Below are positions 16,606-23,448 of a stretch of 37,592 nucleotides of DNA, piece after piece. A program made the position numbers and the translations under genes. The DNA comes from Nitriliruptorales bacterium (GTDB lineage Bacteria > Actinomycetota > Nitriliruptoria > Nitriliruptorales > Nitriliruptoraceae): assembly GCA_024637135.1 (NCBI GenBank), contig JAGXFT010000009.1:1-37592 (forward strand). Reading direction: 5' to 3'. The notes beneath the pieces were generated by a model. The model saw only the letters and a list, made by a program, of their open reading frames with translations, was not told the DNA's origin and ran no database searches. Within the stretch, counting starts at the first letter, position 1, and every line of letters starts with the position of its first letter.

Positions 16606-18093
16606 GTGGACGGCCCCACGACCGTGCCCGCCACCGCCCCCCGACGGGGCGTCGGCCCGGACTCCACGCCTCGACCGCTGCCACCACTGGCCCACGACGG
16701 CACCCACCGGACGCTGGTGGTGCCAGCACTGGACGAGGTCGACGCGATTCCGGCGCTGGTGGACCTGGCCGCGACGCTGGACGGCATCGTCGACCGCGTC
16801 GTCGTCGTGGACGGCGGATCGACCGACGGGACCGTCGAGGCGGCCCGCACGGCCGGGCTGGAGGTCCTGGTCGCGGCCGAGCGCGGGCCATCCGGTCCGG
16901 TCCTGGGCAAGGGCGACTCGCTGTGGCGCGTCGCCGACCTCGACACCGACGTGGTGGTGCTGCGCGACGCCGACGTCCGCGGCGTGGACGCGGCCGACGT
17001 CGATGCCCTCGCCCGAGCGGTCGAGGCCGAGGGCATCGCGTTGGCCAAGGGTCGCTTCACCCGCCTGCAGGAGGTCGACGGCGCATCCCGCCCCCTGCCG
17101 GGCCGGATCACGGCGTTCGTGGCCCGGCCACTGCTGGCCCTGGTCGCCCCGGACCTCGACCACGTCACCGAGCCGCTGTCCGGACAGGTGGCGATCCGCG
17201 CCGACGTGCTGGCCGACCTGCCCGTGGTCACCCGGTACGGCGTCGACGTCGGGCTGGTGCTGGACGTGGCGAGCCGGTTCGGACCGACGGCGGTCTCCAC
17301 GGTCGAGGTCGGGCCGCTGACCCACCGCTCCAAGGACGACGCCTCGCTGGTCCCGATGGCGCACGACGTCGCCGCGACGATCCTGGCCCTGCGCCGCCCC
17401 GTCACGTCGGACCATCCGGACCCGACGCGCGAACCCGACGTCGCCGCGCACCTGCCCTGCGCCGGTCCGGCCGGACCGCTGTGGTGCGACCGCCGCGTGC
17501 AGGCTGGACGGCCGCCGGCGTCGACACGGCCTGACCGCCCGGGGCCGCCAGAACGCCCGACCGACCTTCCGCCCGCCACCGAACGCCCGCCCCGTCCGAG
17601 CACGACCCGGACCCGACCACGGAGCCCGCATGCCCGACTGGCTGTCCGACACTGGTGCGACCCTCATGGGGATCGTCAACGTCAACCCGGACTCGTTCTC
17701 CGACCCGCGCGCCGAGACCGACCCGGACGAGCGGCTCGCGGTCTCGCGGGCGTTGGTGGTGGACGGCGCGAGCGTGGTGGACCTCGGTGCCCAGTCCGCC
17801 GCCACCCACCTGCCGGTGGTCGACCCACACGACGAGGTCGCGGCCCTGGTCCCGATCGTGACGGCGTTGGCGGCCGAGGGCGTCGCGATCAGCGTGGACA
17901 CCTACAAGCCGACCGTCGCCGCGGCGGTGCTGGCCGCCGGCGCCGACATCCTCAACGACTACTCCGGCGTGGAGCACCCCGAGGTCATCGAGACGACCGC
18001 CGACCACGATGCGTGGTACGTGCTGACCCACAACCGTGGCCGGCCCAAGCAACGCCTGACCGAACCGTCGCGCTACGACGACGTGACCGGTGA
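16606..18093 (+). CDS. gpgS: Glucosyl-3-phosphoglycerate synthase-like glycosyltransferase; reading frame overruns expected end
   Basis: GT81-like enzyme expected to transfer glucose from NDP-glucose to 3-phosphoglycerate, the first step to glucosylglycerate and methylglucose lipopolysaccharide. Visible features: VVPALDEVDAIPALV and VVVDGGSTDGT (GT-A nucleotide fold), the GpgS hallmark GKGDSLWR at 101-108, and the metal-binding DAD at 121-123. The recognisable domain ends near residue 270 (about 17400). No in-frame stop follows until 18093, which would run 464 bp inside folP; the codon bias of this frame decays near 17490. Shifting to the third frame there would end at TGA 17532-17534, about 309 residues, close to the family's ~324. 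The given end is the literal frame. GTG 16606 has GGAGG four bases upstream. The gpgS-folP2 pairing also exists in M. tuberculosis. Confidence 0.75.
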   Translation: MDGPTTVPATAPRRGVGPDSTPRPLPPLAHDGTHRTLVVPALDEVDAIPALVDLAATLDGIVDRVVVVDGGSTDGTVEAARTAGLEVLVAAERGPSGPVLGKGDSLWRVADLDTDVVVLRDADVRGVDAADVDALARAVEAEGIALAKGRFTRLQEVDGASRPLPGRITAFVARPLLALVAPDLDHVTEPLSGQVAIRADVLADLPVVTRYGVDVGLVLDVASRFGPTAVSTVEVGPLTHRSKDDASLVPMAHDVAATILALRRPVTSDHPDPTREPDVAAHLPCAGPAGPLWCDRRVQAGRPPASTRPDRPGPPERPTDLPPATERPPRPSTTRTRPRSPHARLAVRHWCDPHGDRQRQPGLVLRPARRDRPGRAARGLAGVGGGRRERGGPRCPVRRHPPAGGRPTRRGRGPGPDRDGVGGRGRRDQRGHLQADRRRGGAGRRRRHPQRLLRRGAPRGHRDDRRPRCVVRADPQPWPAQATPDRTVALRRRDR

Positions 18094-18505
18094 CGTCATC
18101 GACTTCTTCGACGGGCAACTGGCACGACTCGCCACGCTGGGCCTGTCGCCCGACCGGGTGGTGCTGGACCCGGGCGTCGACCTGTCCAAGACCCCGCGCC
18201 AGACCCTGCAGGTGCTGCGCGAGGTGGATCGCCTCGCAGCCGCGTTCGACCAGCCGTGGTTGTGGGCCATCTCCCGCAAGGACGTCCTGGGGGTCGCGAC
18301 CGGCCGCGCACCCGCCGACCGCGACCCGGCCACGCTGGCGGTCGTCGACTGGTTCGCCGACCGGCCCCGCACGCTGTTGCGCGTGCACGACGTGGCCGGG
18401 GCCAGCGATCACCTGACCATGCGCGCCTTGCTGCGGGGCGAGCGCGACCTGGCCGACGACGCCCTGCTGGACCCCGCCCTGTACCGCCAGGCACCGCCGA
18501 CCTGA
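17630..18505 (+). CDS. folP2: Dihydropteroate-synthase-like protein (FolP2-like), 291 aa
   Basis: TIM-barrel protein homologous to dihydropteroate synthase, which joins pABA to the pterin pyrophosphate in folate synthesis. Conserved parts: MGIVNVNPDSFSD (13-25), ISVDTYKPTV, AGADILNDYSG (103-113), VVLDPGVDLSKT and AISRKDVLG. The pABA/pterin loop, normally GGESTRPG, reads GAQSAATH at 53-60, so the Thr-Arg that contacts substrate is missing, and the DPG-x-GFGK motif is altered. M. tuberculosis FolP2, also next to gpgS, is reported inactive as a DHPS, so this may be a paralogue with another role; a true folP elsewhere would be expected. ATG 17630 has GGAG five bases upstream. Confidence 0.85.
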   Translation: MPDWLSDTGATLMGIVNVNPDSFSDPRAETDPDERLAVSRALVVDGASVVDLGAQSAATHLPVVDPHDEVAALVPIVTALAAEGVAISVDTYKPTVAAAVLAAGADILNDYSGVEHPEVIETTADHDAWYVLTHNRGRPKQRLTEPSRYDDVTGDVIDFFDGQLARLATLGLSPDRVVLDPGVDLSKTPRQTLQVLREVDRLAAAFDQPWLWAISRKDVLGVATGRAPADRDPATLAVVDWFADRPRTLLRVHDVAGASDHLTMRALLRGERDLADDALLDPALYRQAPPT

Positions 18506-18518
18506 CGGGCGCGGGGGG

Positions 18519-18524
18519 TAGGTT
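18519..18524 (+). promoter_or_regulatory. Candidate -10 box TAGGTT before pdxH
   Basis: TAnnnT hexamer ending seven bases before ATG 18532, a spacing expected for a leaderless or near-leaderless transcript. pdxH could also be read from folP transcripts, since the gap is only 26 bp. Confidence 0.35.
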
Positions 18525-18531
18525 GGCAGGC

Positions 18532-19143
18532 ATGAGTGACCTGCCGAAACTGACCCGCGCCGACCTCGGGGACGACCCGATGGCGGCCTATGCCGCGTGG
18601 GTGCAGGACGCCCGCGACGCCGACCTGACCGACCCCGATGCCGCCGTCGTGGCGACCGCGACCCCGGACGGGGTCCCGTCCGCGCGGGCCGTGCTGGTCC
18701 GGGTGGTCGACGACCAGGGGCTGGTGTTCTTCACCAATCGCACCAGCCGCAAGGGCCGTGAACTCCACGACAATCCCGCGATCGCGGTGACGGCGGTGTG
18801 GACCGACCTGCATCGCTCGGTCCGCTTCGAGGGCACCAGCGAGCCGGCCACCGACGCCGAGTCCGACGCCTACTGGAACAGCCGTCCGCACGGGTCCCGG
18901 GTGGCCGCGATCGCCTCGCCCCAGTCGCAGTCGATGACGCGTGACGAGTTGGAGGACCGCTGGGCCGCGCTGTCCGAGGAGTACCCCGAGGGCCGCGAGA
19001 TTCCCCGGCCCGACCGCTGGGGCGGCATCCGCGTTCGTCCCACCTCGGTGGAGTTCTGGCTCGGCCGGCGCTTCCGGATGCACGACCGGCTGGTCTACCA
19101 CCGGACCGACACCGGCTGGGACGTGGATCGGCTGGCGCCGTGA
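18532..19143 (+). CDS. pdxH: Pyridoxamine/pyridoxine 5'-phosphate oxidase, 203 aa
   Basis: FMN enzyme making pyridoxal 5'-phosphate in vitamin B6 synthesis and salvage. The full-length match includes RAVLVRVVDDQGLVFFTNRTSRKGREL (FMN-binding strands), SVRFEGT, YWNSRPHGSRVAAIASPQSQ, and the C-terminal PNPOx signature ending RWGGIRVRPTSVEFWLGRRFRMHDRL. The C-terminus WDVDRLAP is typical of a complete enzyme. ATG 18532 lies 26 bp after folP; the longer frame from 18256 overlaps folP and is rejected. Its stop overlaps the GTG of the small membrane protein gene by four bases. Highly confident identification. Confidence 0.96.
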   Translation: MSDLPKLTRADLGDDPMAAYAAWVQDARDADLTDPDAAVVATATPDGVPSARAVLVRVVDDQGLVFFTNRTSRKGRELHDNPAIAVTAVWTDLHRSVRFEGTSEPATDAESDAYWNSRPHGSRVAAIASPQSQSMTRDELEDRWAALSEEYPEGREIPRPDRWGGIRVRPTSVEFWLGRRFRMHDRLVYHRTDTGWDVDRLAP

Positions 19144-19511
19144 CGGAGGACTGGGAACTCCTCGCCGAGGAACCGGTGACCACGCCCGACGAGCCACCGG
19201 CGTGGTGGAAGGTGCATCCCACGACCTTCCTCGGCAGCGTGGTCATGCTGTCGTTCGCGATCTTCTCGATCACCGGCGCGATCGAGAGCGGTGGGTGGCA
19301 GCCATGGCTGGCCGCGTTGGGATTCACCACCAATGCGCTGGCGCTGCTGGGTGTTGCTCGGGCCCGGACCATGATGCGGGCCATGGAGGGTGGCGACCGC
19401 TCGTACGCGCGCGTGTCCGAACTGGGCCCGTGGGGCCGACGCGAGTGGTGGCTGACGCTGACGGCGTTCGGCGGGTTCGTCGTCGGCATCGGCACGGTCC
19501 TGCTCGCCTGA
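19140..19511 (+). CDS. Small three-helix membrane protein, 123 aa
   Basis: Unrecognised membrane protein. A soluble acidic N-terminus of about 25 residues ends in PPAWWKVHP, followed by hydrophobic segments around residues 28-48, 54-70 and 102-122, with a basic cytoplasmic loop (RARTMMRAMEGGDRSYARV) between the last two. The GTG start at 19140 overlaps the pdxH stop (GTGA), so it is translationally coupled to pdxH. That coupling may be positional only; no vitamin B6 role can be inferred from the sequence. Confidence 0.7.
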   Translation: MTEDWELLAEEPVTTPDEPPAWWKVHPTTFLGSVVMLSFAIFSITGAIESGGWQPWLAALGFTTNALALLGVARARTMMRAMEGGDRSYARVSELGPWGRREWWLTLTAFGGFVVGIGTVLLA

Positions 19512-19613
19512 CGGCTGCGCCGCGGCGTCGAACGACCGCCGCCACCGGCCTGCCGACCGCCCCCGACCGTCCCCTCGACCCCCCCGCCGTCCCCATCGAC
19601 ACCCGGAGCTCGC

Positions 19614-20894
19614 GTGCCCCACGTCCGCGCCGCCGATCCGCACCGAGCGCCCACGCGCTGGGTGGTCGTGGGCGTCGGCGCGCGCGGGGCCGCCTACGCA
19701 CGCCACCTGCGCGACCTCCCGGCTCGCGCGACCGTGGTCGGACTGGCGTCACCACCCCACGTGCTGCGTGACGAGGTCCAGGCCGACCTCGGGCTCCGCG
19801 ACGACCAGGTGTGGGACTCGTGGGAGGACCTCGCGGCCGAACCGCGTGTCGCGGACGCGGCGGTCGTCGCGGTCCAGGACCGCCAACACCACCCCAGTGC
19901 CCTGGCCCTGGCCGAGCGCGGCTACGACCTGCTGCTGGAGAAGCCGATCGCCCCCACCGAACGGGAGTGCGTCGAGGTGGAGGCGGCCGCGAGCCGCGCG
20001 GGCGTGCGGCTCGCGATCTGCTTCGTACTGCCCCACGCCCCGTACTGGCGGGCGATGCGACGGGCGCTGGACGACGGCGCGGTCGGGGACGTCGTGTCCG
20101 TCGACCACCTCGAACCGATCGGCGCGCACCACTTCGCGCACTCGTTCGTGCGAGGTGCGTGGCGGCGCGAGGACACCTCGTCGAGCCTGTTGCTGGCCAA
20201 GTCCTGCCACGACATCGACCTGGTGCGCTCGATGGTCCCGGACCCGGTCACGCACGTGTCGTCGTTCGGGTCGCTGCACCTGTTCCGACCCGAGCACCAG
20301 CCCGCCGGCGCGACCGATCGGTGCACGACCTGTCCGGTCGAGCCGGACTGCACGTGGTCGGCGCCACGGTTCTACCGGCGTGGGCTGGACCCGGCCAACG
20401 CCTACGAGCACTACTTCACACGTGTCGTGGCGCCGACCGCCACCGCCGCCGACCTCGACCAGGCCCTGGCCACCGGGCCGTACGGGCGTTGCGTGTTCAC
20501 CGCCGACAACGACGTGGTCGACCACCAGGTCGTGGCCATGTCGTTCGCCGGCGGCCAGACCGCGTCGTTCACGCTGACCGCCTTCAGCGCCCCCGGCCAC
20601 CGGCGGACCACGATCTTCGGCACGCGCGGCCAACTCCGCGGCGACGGCACCACCTGGACGGTGTTCGACCACGGCACGCAGGCCGAGACACCGGTCACCG
20701 TCCCGTCGTCCGGGGCCGGTGCGGACCAGGGCCACGGCGGCGGCGACCCGCGCCTGGTGGCCGCGGTCGCCGAGTCGTTCTGGAGTGGCGACGAGTCACT
20801 GGTGGCGTCGGCCGCCGCCAGCGTCGACAGCCACCGGATCGTCTTCGCCGCCGAGCGCGCCCGCCTCACCGGCACCGTCGTCGCCCTCACCTGA
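19614..20894 (+). CDS. Gfo/Idh/MocA-family NAD(P)-dependent oxidoreductase, 426 aa
   Basis: Two-domain sugar/inositol-type dehydrogenase family. The N-terminal Rossmann domain shows WVVVGVGARGAAYARHL, then EKPIAPT in the family position (LLLEKPIAPTEREC) with the catalytic-region lysine. Part of the C-terminal domain has RCTTCPVEPDCTW, a Cys-x2-Cys-x5-Cys group seen in a subset of these enzymes and perhaps metal-binding, and SCHDIDLVRS. The substrate cannot be told. Start GTG 19614 has GGAG five to six bases upstream. The gene stands alone, convergent with etfA across a 355-bp spacer. Confidence 0.9.
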   Translation: MPHVRAADPHRAPTRWVVVGVGARGAAYARHLRDLPARATVVGLASPPHVLRDEVQADLGLRDDQVWDSWEDLAAEPRVADAAVVAVQDRQHHPSALALAERGYDLLLEKPIAPTERECVEVEAAASRAGVRLAICFVLPHAPYWRAMRRALDDGAVGDVVSVDHLEPIGAHHFAHSFVRGAWRREDTSSSLLLAKSCHDIDLVRSMVPDPVTHVSSFGSLHLFRPEHQPAGATDRCTTCPVEPDCTWSAPRFYRRGLDPANAYEHYFTRVVAPTATAADLDQALATGPYGRCVFTADNDVVDHQVVAMSFAGGQTASFTLTAFSAPGHRRTTIFGTRGQLRGDGTTWTVFDHGTQAETPVTVPSSGAGADQGHGGGDPRLVAAVAESFWSGDESLVASAAASVDSHRIVFAAERARLTGTVVALT

Positions 20895-20976
20895 CCGCAC
20901 CTGACCCGACCTCACGTGACCCCGACCGCGACCACACCGACACCCGACCCCACCGATCCCTGACTGCGCCCGCACC

Positions 20977-21046
20977 GATCCCGATGTGAATTTCGCATGG
21001 AGATGTGGGGAACGTCGACCAGGCGACCCCAAGTCACATCGGGATC
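20977..21046. repeat. Nested 70-nt inverted repeat
   Basis: Perfect 13-nt arms GATCCCGATGTGA (20977-20989) and TCACATCGGGATC (21034-21046). Inside, TGGGG (21006-21010) pairs with CCCCA (21027-21031) in the same register, so the whole can fold as a long interrupted hairpin. GATGTG also recurs at 21002 and CACATC at 21035 and 21054. The loop holds an AT-richer stretch (TGAATTTCGCATGG). Could be a terminator for the oxidoreductase gene or a structured RNA. Confidence 0.7.
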
Positions 21047-21194
21047 CGGACGTCACATCACGACGGAACCCCGGCAGCCGAGGACACGGCGACAGCGACC
21101 ACGGGGTGGAGGCTGGATGTTGCCGAGCGCAGCGAGCAACTCCAACGCGTCCGAGGGACGAGATCCACCTGTCCTCGACCACGGATGACGCCGC

Positions 21195-21222
21195 CGAGAA
21201 CGAACCCCCGGGCGAGTTCTCG
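21195..21222. terminator. Hairpin downstream of etfA (distal)
   Basis: CGAGAAC (21195-21201) and GTTCTCG (21216-21222) form a perfect 7-bp stem around a 14-nt loop containing CCCCCGGG. It is the second of two hairpins met by a transcript leaving etfA. Confidence 0.45.
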
Positions 21223-21224
21223 AA

Positions 21225-21247
21225 CCTGCCCGAGGAACGAGGGCAGG
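21225..21247. terminator. Hairpin directly after the etfA stop
   Basis: CCTGCCC (21225-21231) and GGGCAGG (21241-21247) form a perfect 7-bp stem with a 9-nt loop, three bases beyond the etfA stop codon. No U-tract, as is usual for actinobacterial hairpin terminators. Confidence 0.5.
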
Positions 21248-21249
21248 CG

Positions 21250-22233
21250 TCAGTCGGCGCGGTCGCGGAGTTCCTCGACCAGCGCGGGGACGACGTCGTA
21301 GAGGTCACCGACCACGCCGAAGTCGGCGATCTGGAAGATCGGCGCCTCGGCGTCCTTGTTGATCGCGACGATGTTCTGCGACGTCTGCATCCCGGCACGG
21401 TGCTGGATCGCACCCGAGATCCCCGAGCCCAGGTACAGCAACGGCGAGATCGTGCGGCCGGTCTGGCCGATCTGGTAGCGGTGCGGGTACCACCCGGCGT
21501 CGGTGGCGGCGCGCGAGGCACCGACCCCGGCCCCCAGCACGTCGGCCAGTTCCTCCATCAACTCGAACCCGTCCTCGTTGCCCAGCCCACGACCGCCGGC
21601 CACGACGATCGCGGCCTCGCCGATGTCGGGCCGGTCCGCGGATCCCTGCTTCTCGACCGACACCACCGTGGCGGCCTGCGCGGCCTCGGACAGGTCGACG
21701 TCGAACTCGACCACGTCGGGTGCGTCGCCGTCGGTCGCCTCCACCGGGAAGGCGTTGGCCGACACGCCGAACAGGGCCAGCTTGCCGTCGGCCACGCGCG
21801 ACTTGGTGATCGTGGCGCCACCGAAGACCTCCTTGGTGGCGACGATGGTGCCGTCCTCCACGGCCAGGTCGGTGACGTCGGTGATGACCCCGCCGTCCCG
21901 CCGGATGGCCAGGCGGGCGGCGACGTCCTTGGTGTGGTTGCTGGACGCGAACAGGATGGCGCCGACGTCGTGTTCGTCCAGCAGGGCCTCGAGCGCCTCG
22001 ACCTTCGGCAGCGTGACGTACGCGTCGGCGTCTTCGTCGTCCCACCAGTAGAGGGTCTGGGCACCGTTGGCGCCCAGGACCTCCTCGGCGTCGTCGGCGT
22101 CCTCGCCCAGCCAGACGGCGGCGACGGTGTCACCGGTGTCGGCGGCGATGCGCCGTGCGGCGGTCAGCATCTGCAGGCTGACCTTGCGGGGCGTGCCCTC
22201 GGAGTGGTCGATCAGGACCAGGATGTCAGACAT
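21250..22233 (-). CDS. etfA: Electron transfer flavoprotein alpha subunit, 327 aa
   Basis: FAD-binding alpha (FixB) subunit of ETF, which takes electrons from acyl-CoA and other dehydrogenases and passes them to ETF-quinone oxidoreductase. The N-terminal domain starts MSDILVLIDHSEG; the C-terminal FAD domain carries AAIVVAGGRGLG, GVGASRAATDAGW, QIGQTGRTISPLLYLGSGISGAIQH and INKDAEAPIFQIADFGVVGDL, all family signatures. ATG 22233 has AAGGA seven bases upstream. It lies 79 bp after etfB, forming an etfB-etfA operon. No ETF-QO or acyl-CoA dehydrogenase gene is in the window. Confidence 0.96.
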   Translation of the reverse strand: MSDILVLIDHSEGTPRKVSLQMLTAARRIAADTGDTVAAVWLGEDADDAEEVLGANGAQTLYWWDDEDADAYVTLPKVEALEALLDEHDVGAILFASSNHTKDVAARLAIRRDGGVITDVTDLAVEDGTIVATKEVFGGATITKSRVADGKLALFGVSANAFPVEATDGDAPDVVEFDVDLSEAAQAATVVSVEKQGSADRPDIGEAAIVVAGGRGLGNEDGFELMEELADVLGAGVGASRAATDAGWYPHRYQIGQTGRTISPLLYLGSGISGAIQHRAGMQTSQNIVAINKDAEAPIFQIADFGVVGDLYDVVPALVEELRDRAD

Positions 22234-22312
22234 TGTCGGTTCCTTCGTGGTCGGTGGTGGCAGTCGTTCGCGTGGTCGGCGTCGGCACCCGTGGGACGGG
22301 CGATCGACGGCG

Positions 22313-23098
22313 TCAGATGAACTTCTGCTCCTCCATCCAGTCGGCCAGGTCGCTGGCGGCGGCCCCTGACCCGTCGTCCTCGACGATCGTCCCGGCGGCC
22401 TTCGGCGGGCGCGACGTGAACTCATACATCGTGGCCGACGCGTCACCCATCCCGACCTGGTCGGGTTCGACGCCCAGGTCGGCCAATGACTTGACGTCCA
22501 GCGGCTTGGACTTGGCCGCCATGATCCCCTTGAAGTTGGGGTAGCGCGGCTCGTTGATGGCCTCGACGACCGACACGACGGCCGGCAGGGTCGACTCGAC
22601 GACGTCCCAGCCTTCCTCGTGCTCGCGGTGGACGGTGATGGCGTCGCCGTCGATCTCCAGGAAGCGTGCATAGGTCAGCGACGGCAGGTCCAGCAGCTCG
22701 GCCACGGCCGCCGGCACCAGCGAGGTGCGGGCATCGGTGGACTGGTTGCCGAAGATGACCAGGTCGAACTCGACGTCGGCCAGTGCGGCCGCCAGGATGC
22801 GCGCCGTCCCGATCGCGTCGGAGCCCGTGATTGCCTCGTCGGTCACCTGGATGGCCCCGTCGAGGCCGTACGACAGTGCCTTGCGGATGGTCGACTGGGC
22901 CTCCTCCGGTCCGATCAGCAGCACCGTGACCTCGGCGCCGGTCGACTCCTTGAGCTTGACCGCCTCCTCGATGGCGAACTCGTTGACCGGGCACAGCACG
23001 GTCTCACCGGCATCGCGGTCCATGGTGTTGGTGGACTCGTCGATGACCTTCTCGCCGGCGGTGTCGGGGACACGCTTGACCGGAACGATGACCTTCAT
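22313..23098 (-). CDS. etfB: Electron transfer flavoprotein beta subunit, 261 aa
   Basis: Beta (FixA) subunit of ETF, binding AMP and forming the dimer with EtfA. MKVIVPVKRVPDTAGEKV is the typical start, and the adenosine-binding region shows GPEEAQSTIRKALSYGLDGAI and LVIFGNQSTDARTSLVPAAVAE; PAVVSVVEAINEPRYPNFKGIMAAKSKP is the ETF-beta signature area with the recognition loop. ATG 23098 has AAGGAT seven bases upstream. First gene of the etfBA pair; a candidate promoter lies about 125 bp upstream. Confidence 0.96.
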   Translation of the reverse strand: MKVIVPVKRVPDTAGEKVIDESTNTMDRDAGETVLCPVNEFAIEEAVKLKESTGAEVTVLLIGPEEAQSTIRKALSYGLDGAIQVTDEAITGSDAIGTARILAAALADVEFDLVIFGNQSTDARTSLVPAAVAELLDLPSLTYARFLEIDGDAITVHREHEEGWDVVESTLPAVVSVVEAINEPRYPNFKGIMAAKSKPLDVKSLADLGVEPDQVGMGDASATMYEFTSRPPKAAGTIVEDDGSGAAASDLADWMEEQKFI

Positions 23099-23445
23099 GG
23101 TCGGGATCCTTGGTGGTGGCGGAACGGACGGGAAACAGGCATGGCAGGCGTCGACCGTCCACAGGTTGCACGTGTGGGTGGCCGAACGACCGGCCGATCG
23201 ACGACGGTAGCGCGTCCCCCACATCCTACCCGAATCTGTAGCACTCACTCCAAGTCGCCGCGTGTTCCGTGGTGGTGGGACCGGTGGAGCAGCCGTCCAC
23301 GATCGACACGACGTGCGTCTGCTCGGCCACGCCTGCCCACGCGGTCCGCCCCGACGACTCGGGCGGCACGGCTGGTCGGCCGGGGCCTTCACCTGACCGA
23401 CGTCGTCCGACCACTCCCTTCACCCGACCGACGTCGTCCGAACAC
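23099..23445. other. Spacer upstream of etfB, 347 bp
   Basis: No gene is supported here. It contains the candidate etfB promoter (23223-23253) and, at its left-gene end, a 31-bp direct repeat next to the dNTPase stop codon. The etfB leader would be about 115-120 bases long. Confidence 0.5.
23223..23253 (-). promoter_or_regulatory. Candidate etfB promoter
   Basis: On the minus strand, TTGGAG (23253-23248) and TAGGAT (23228-23223) are separated by 19 bases. This is the most AT-rich patch in the spacer. The spacing is slightly long for a housekeeping sigma promoter. Confidence 0.35.
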
Positions 23446-23448
23446 TCA
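23387..23448. repeat. 31-bp direct repeat, two copies
   Basis: Two adjacent copies (23387-23417 and 23418-23448) share CTTCAC, then GACCGACGTCGTCCGA, then ACTC, with only a few mismatches. The second copy overlaps the stop codon of the dNTPase gene. Confidence 0.75.

Larger units (their letters stand above)
20895..21249. other. Gene-free convergent spacer with several inverted repeats
   Basis: Lies between the ends of the oxidoreductase gene and etfA, so it should hold the terminators of both. It contains the nested inverted repeat at 20977-21046, a repeated GATGTG/CACATC motif, a stretch TTGCCGAGCGCAGCGAGCAA (21120-21139) similar in flavour to the repeat at 2342-2607, and two hairpins by the etfA stop. 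Short open frames here are not supported. Confidence 0.6.

Noticed and set aside
14332-18093. One continuous plus-strand frame of over 1200 codons
   Set aside because: Its parts before 16606 are antisense to real minus-strand genes or out of phase with the hydrolase gene; only the section from 16606 matches GpgS.
23387-23448. CRISPR array
   Set aside because: Only two directly adjacent copies with no spacer and no cas genes anywhere in the window.
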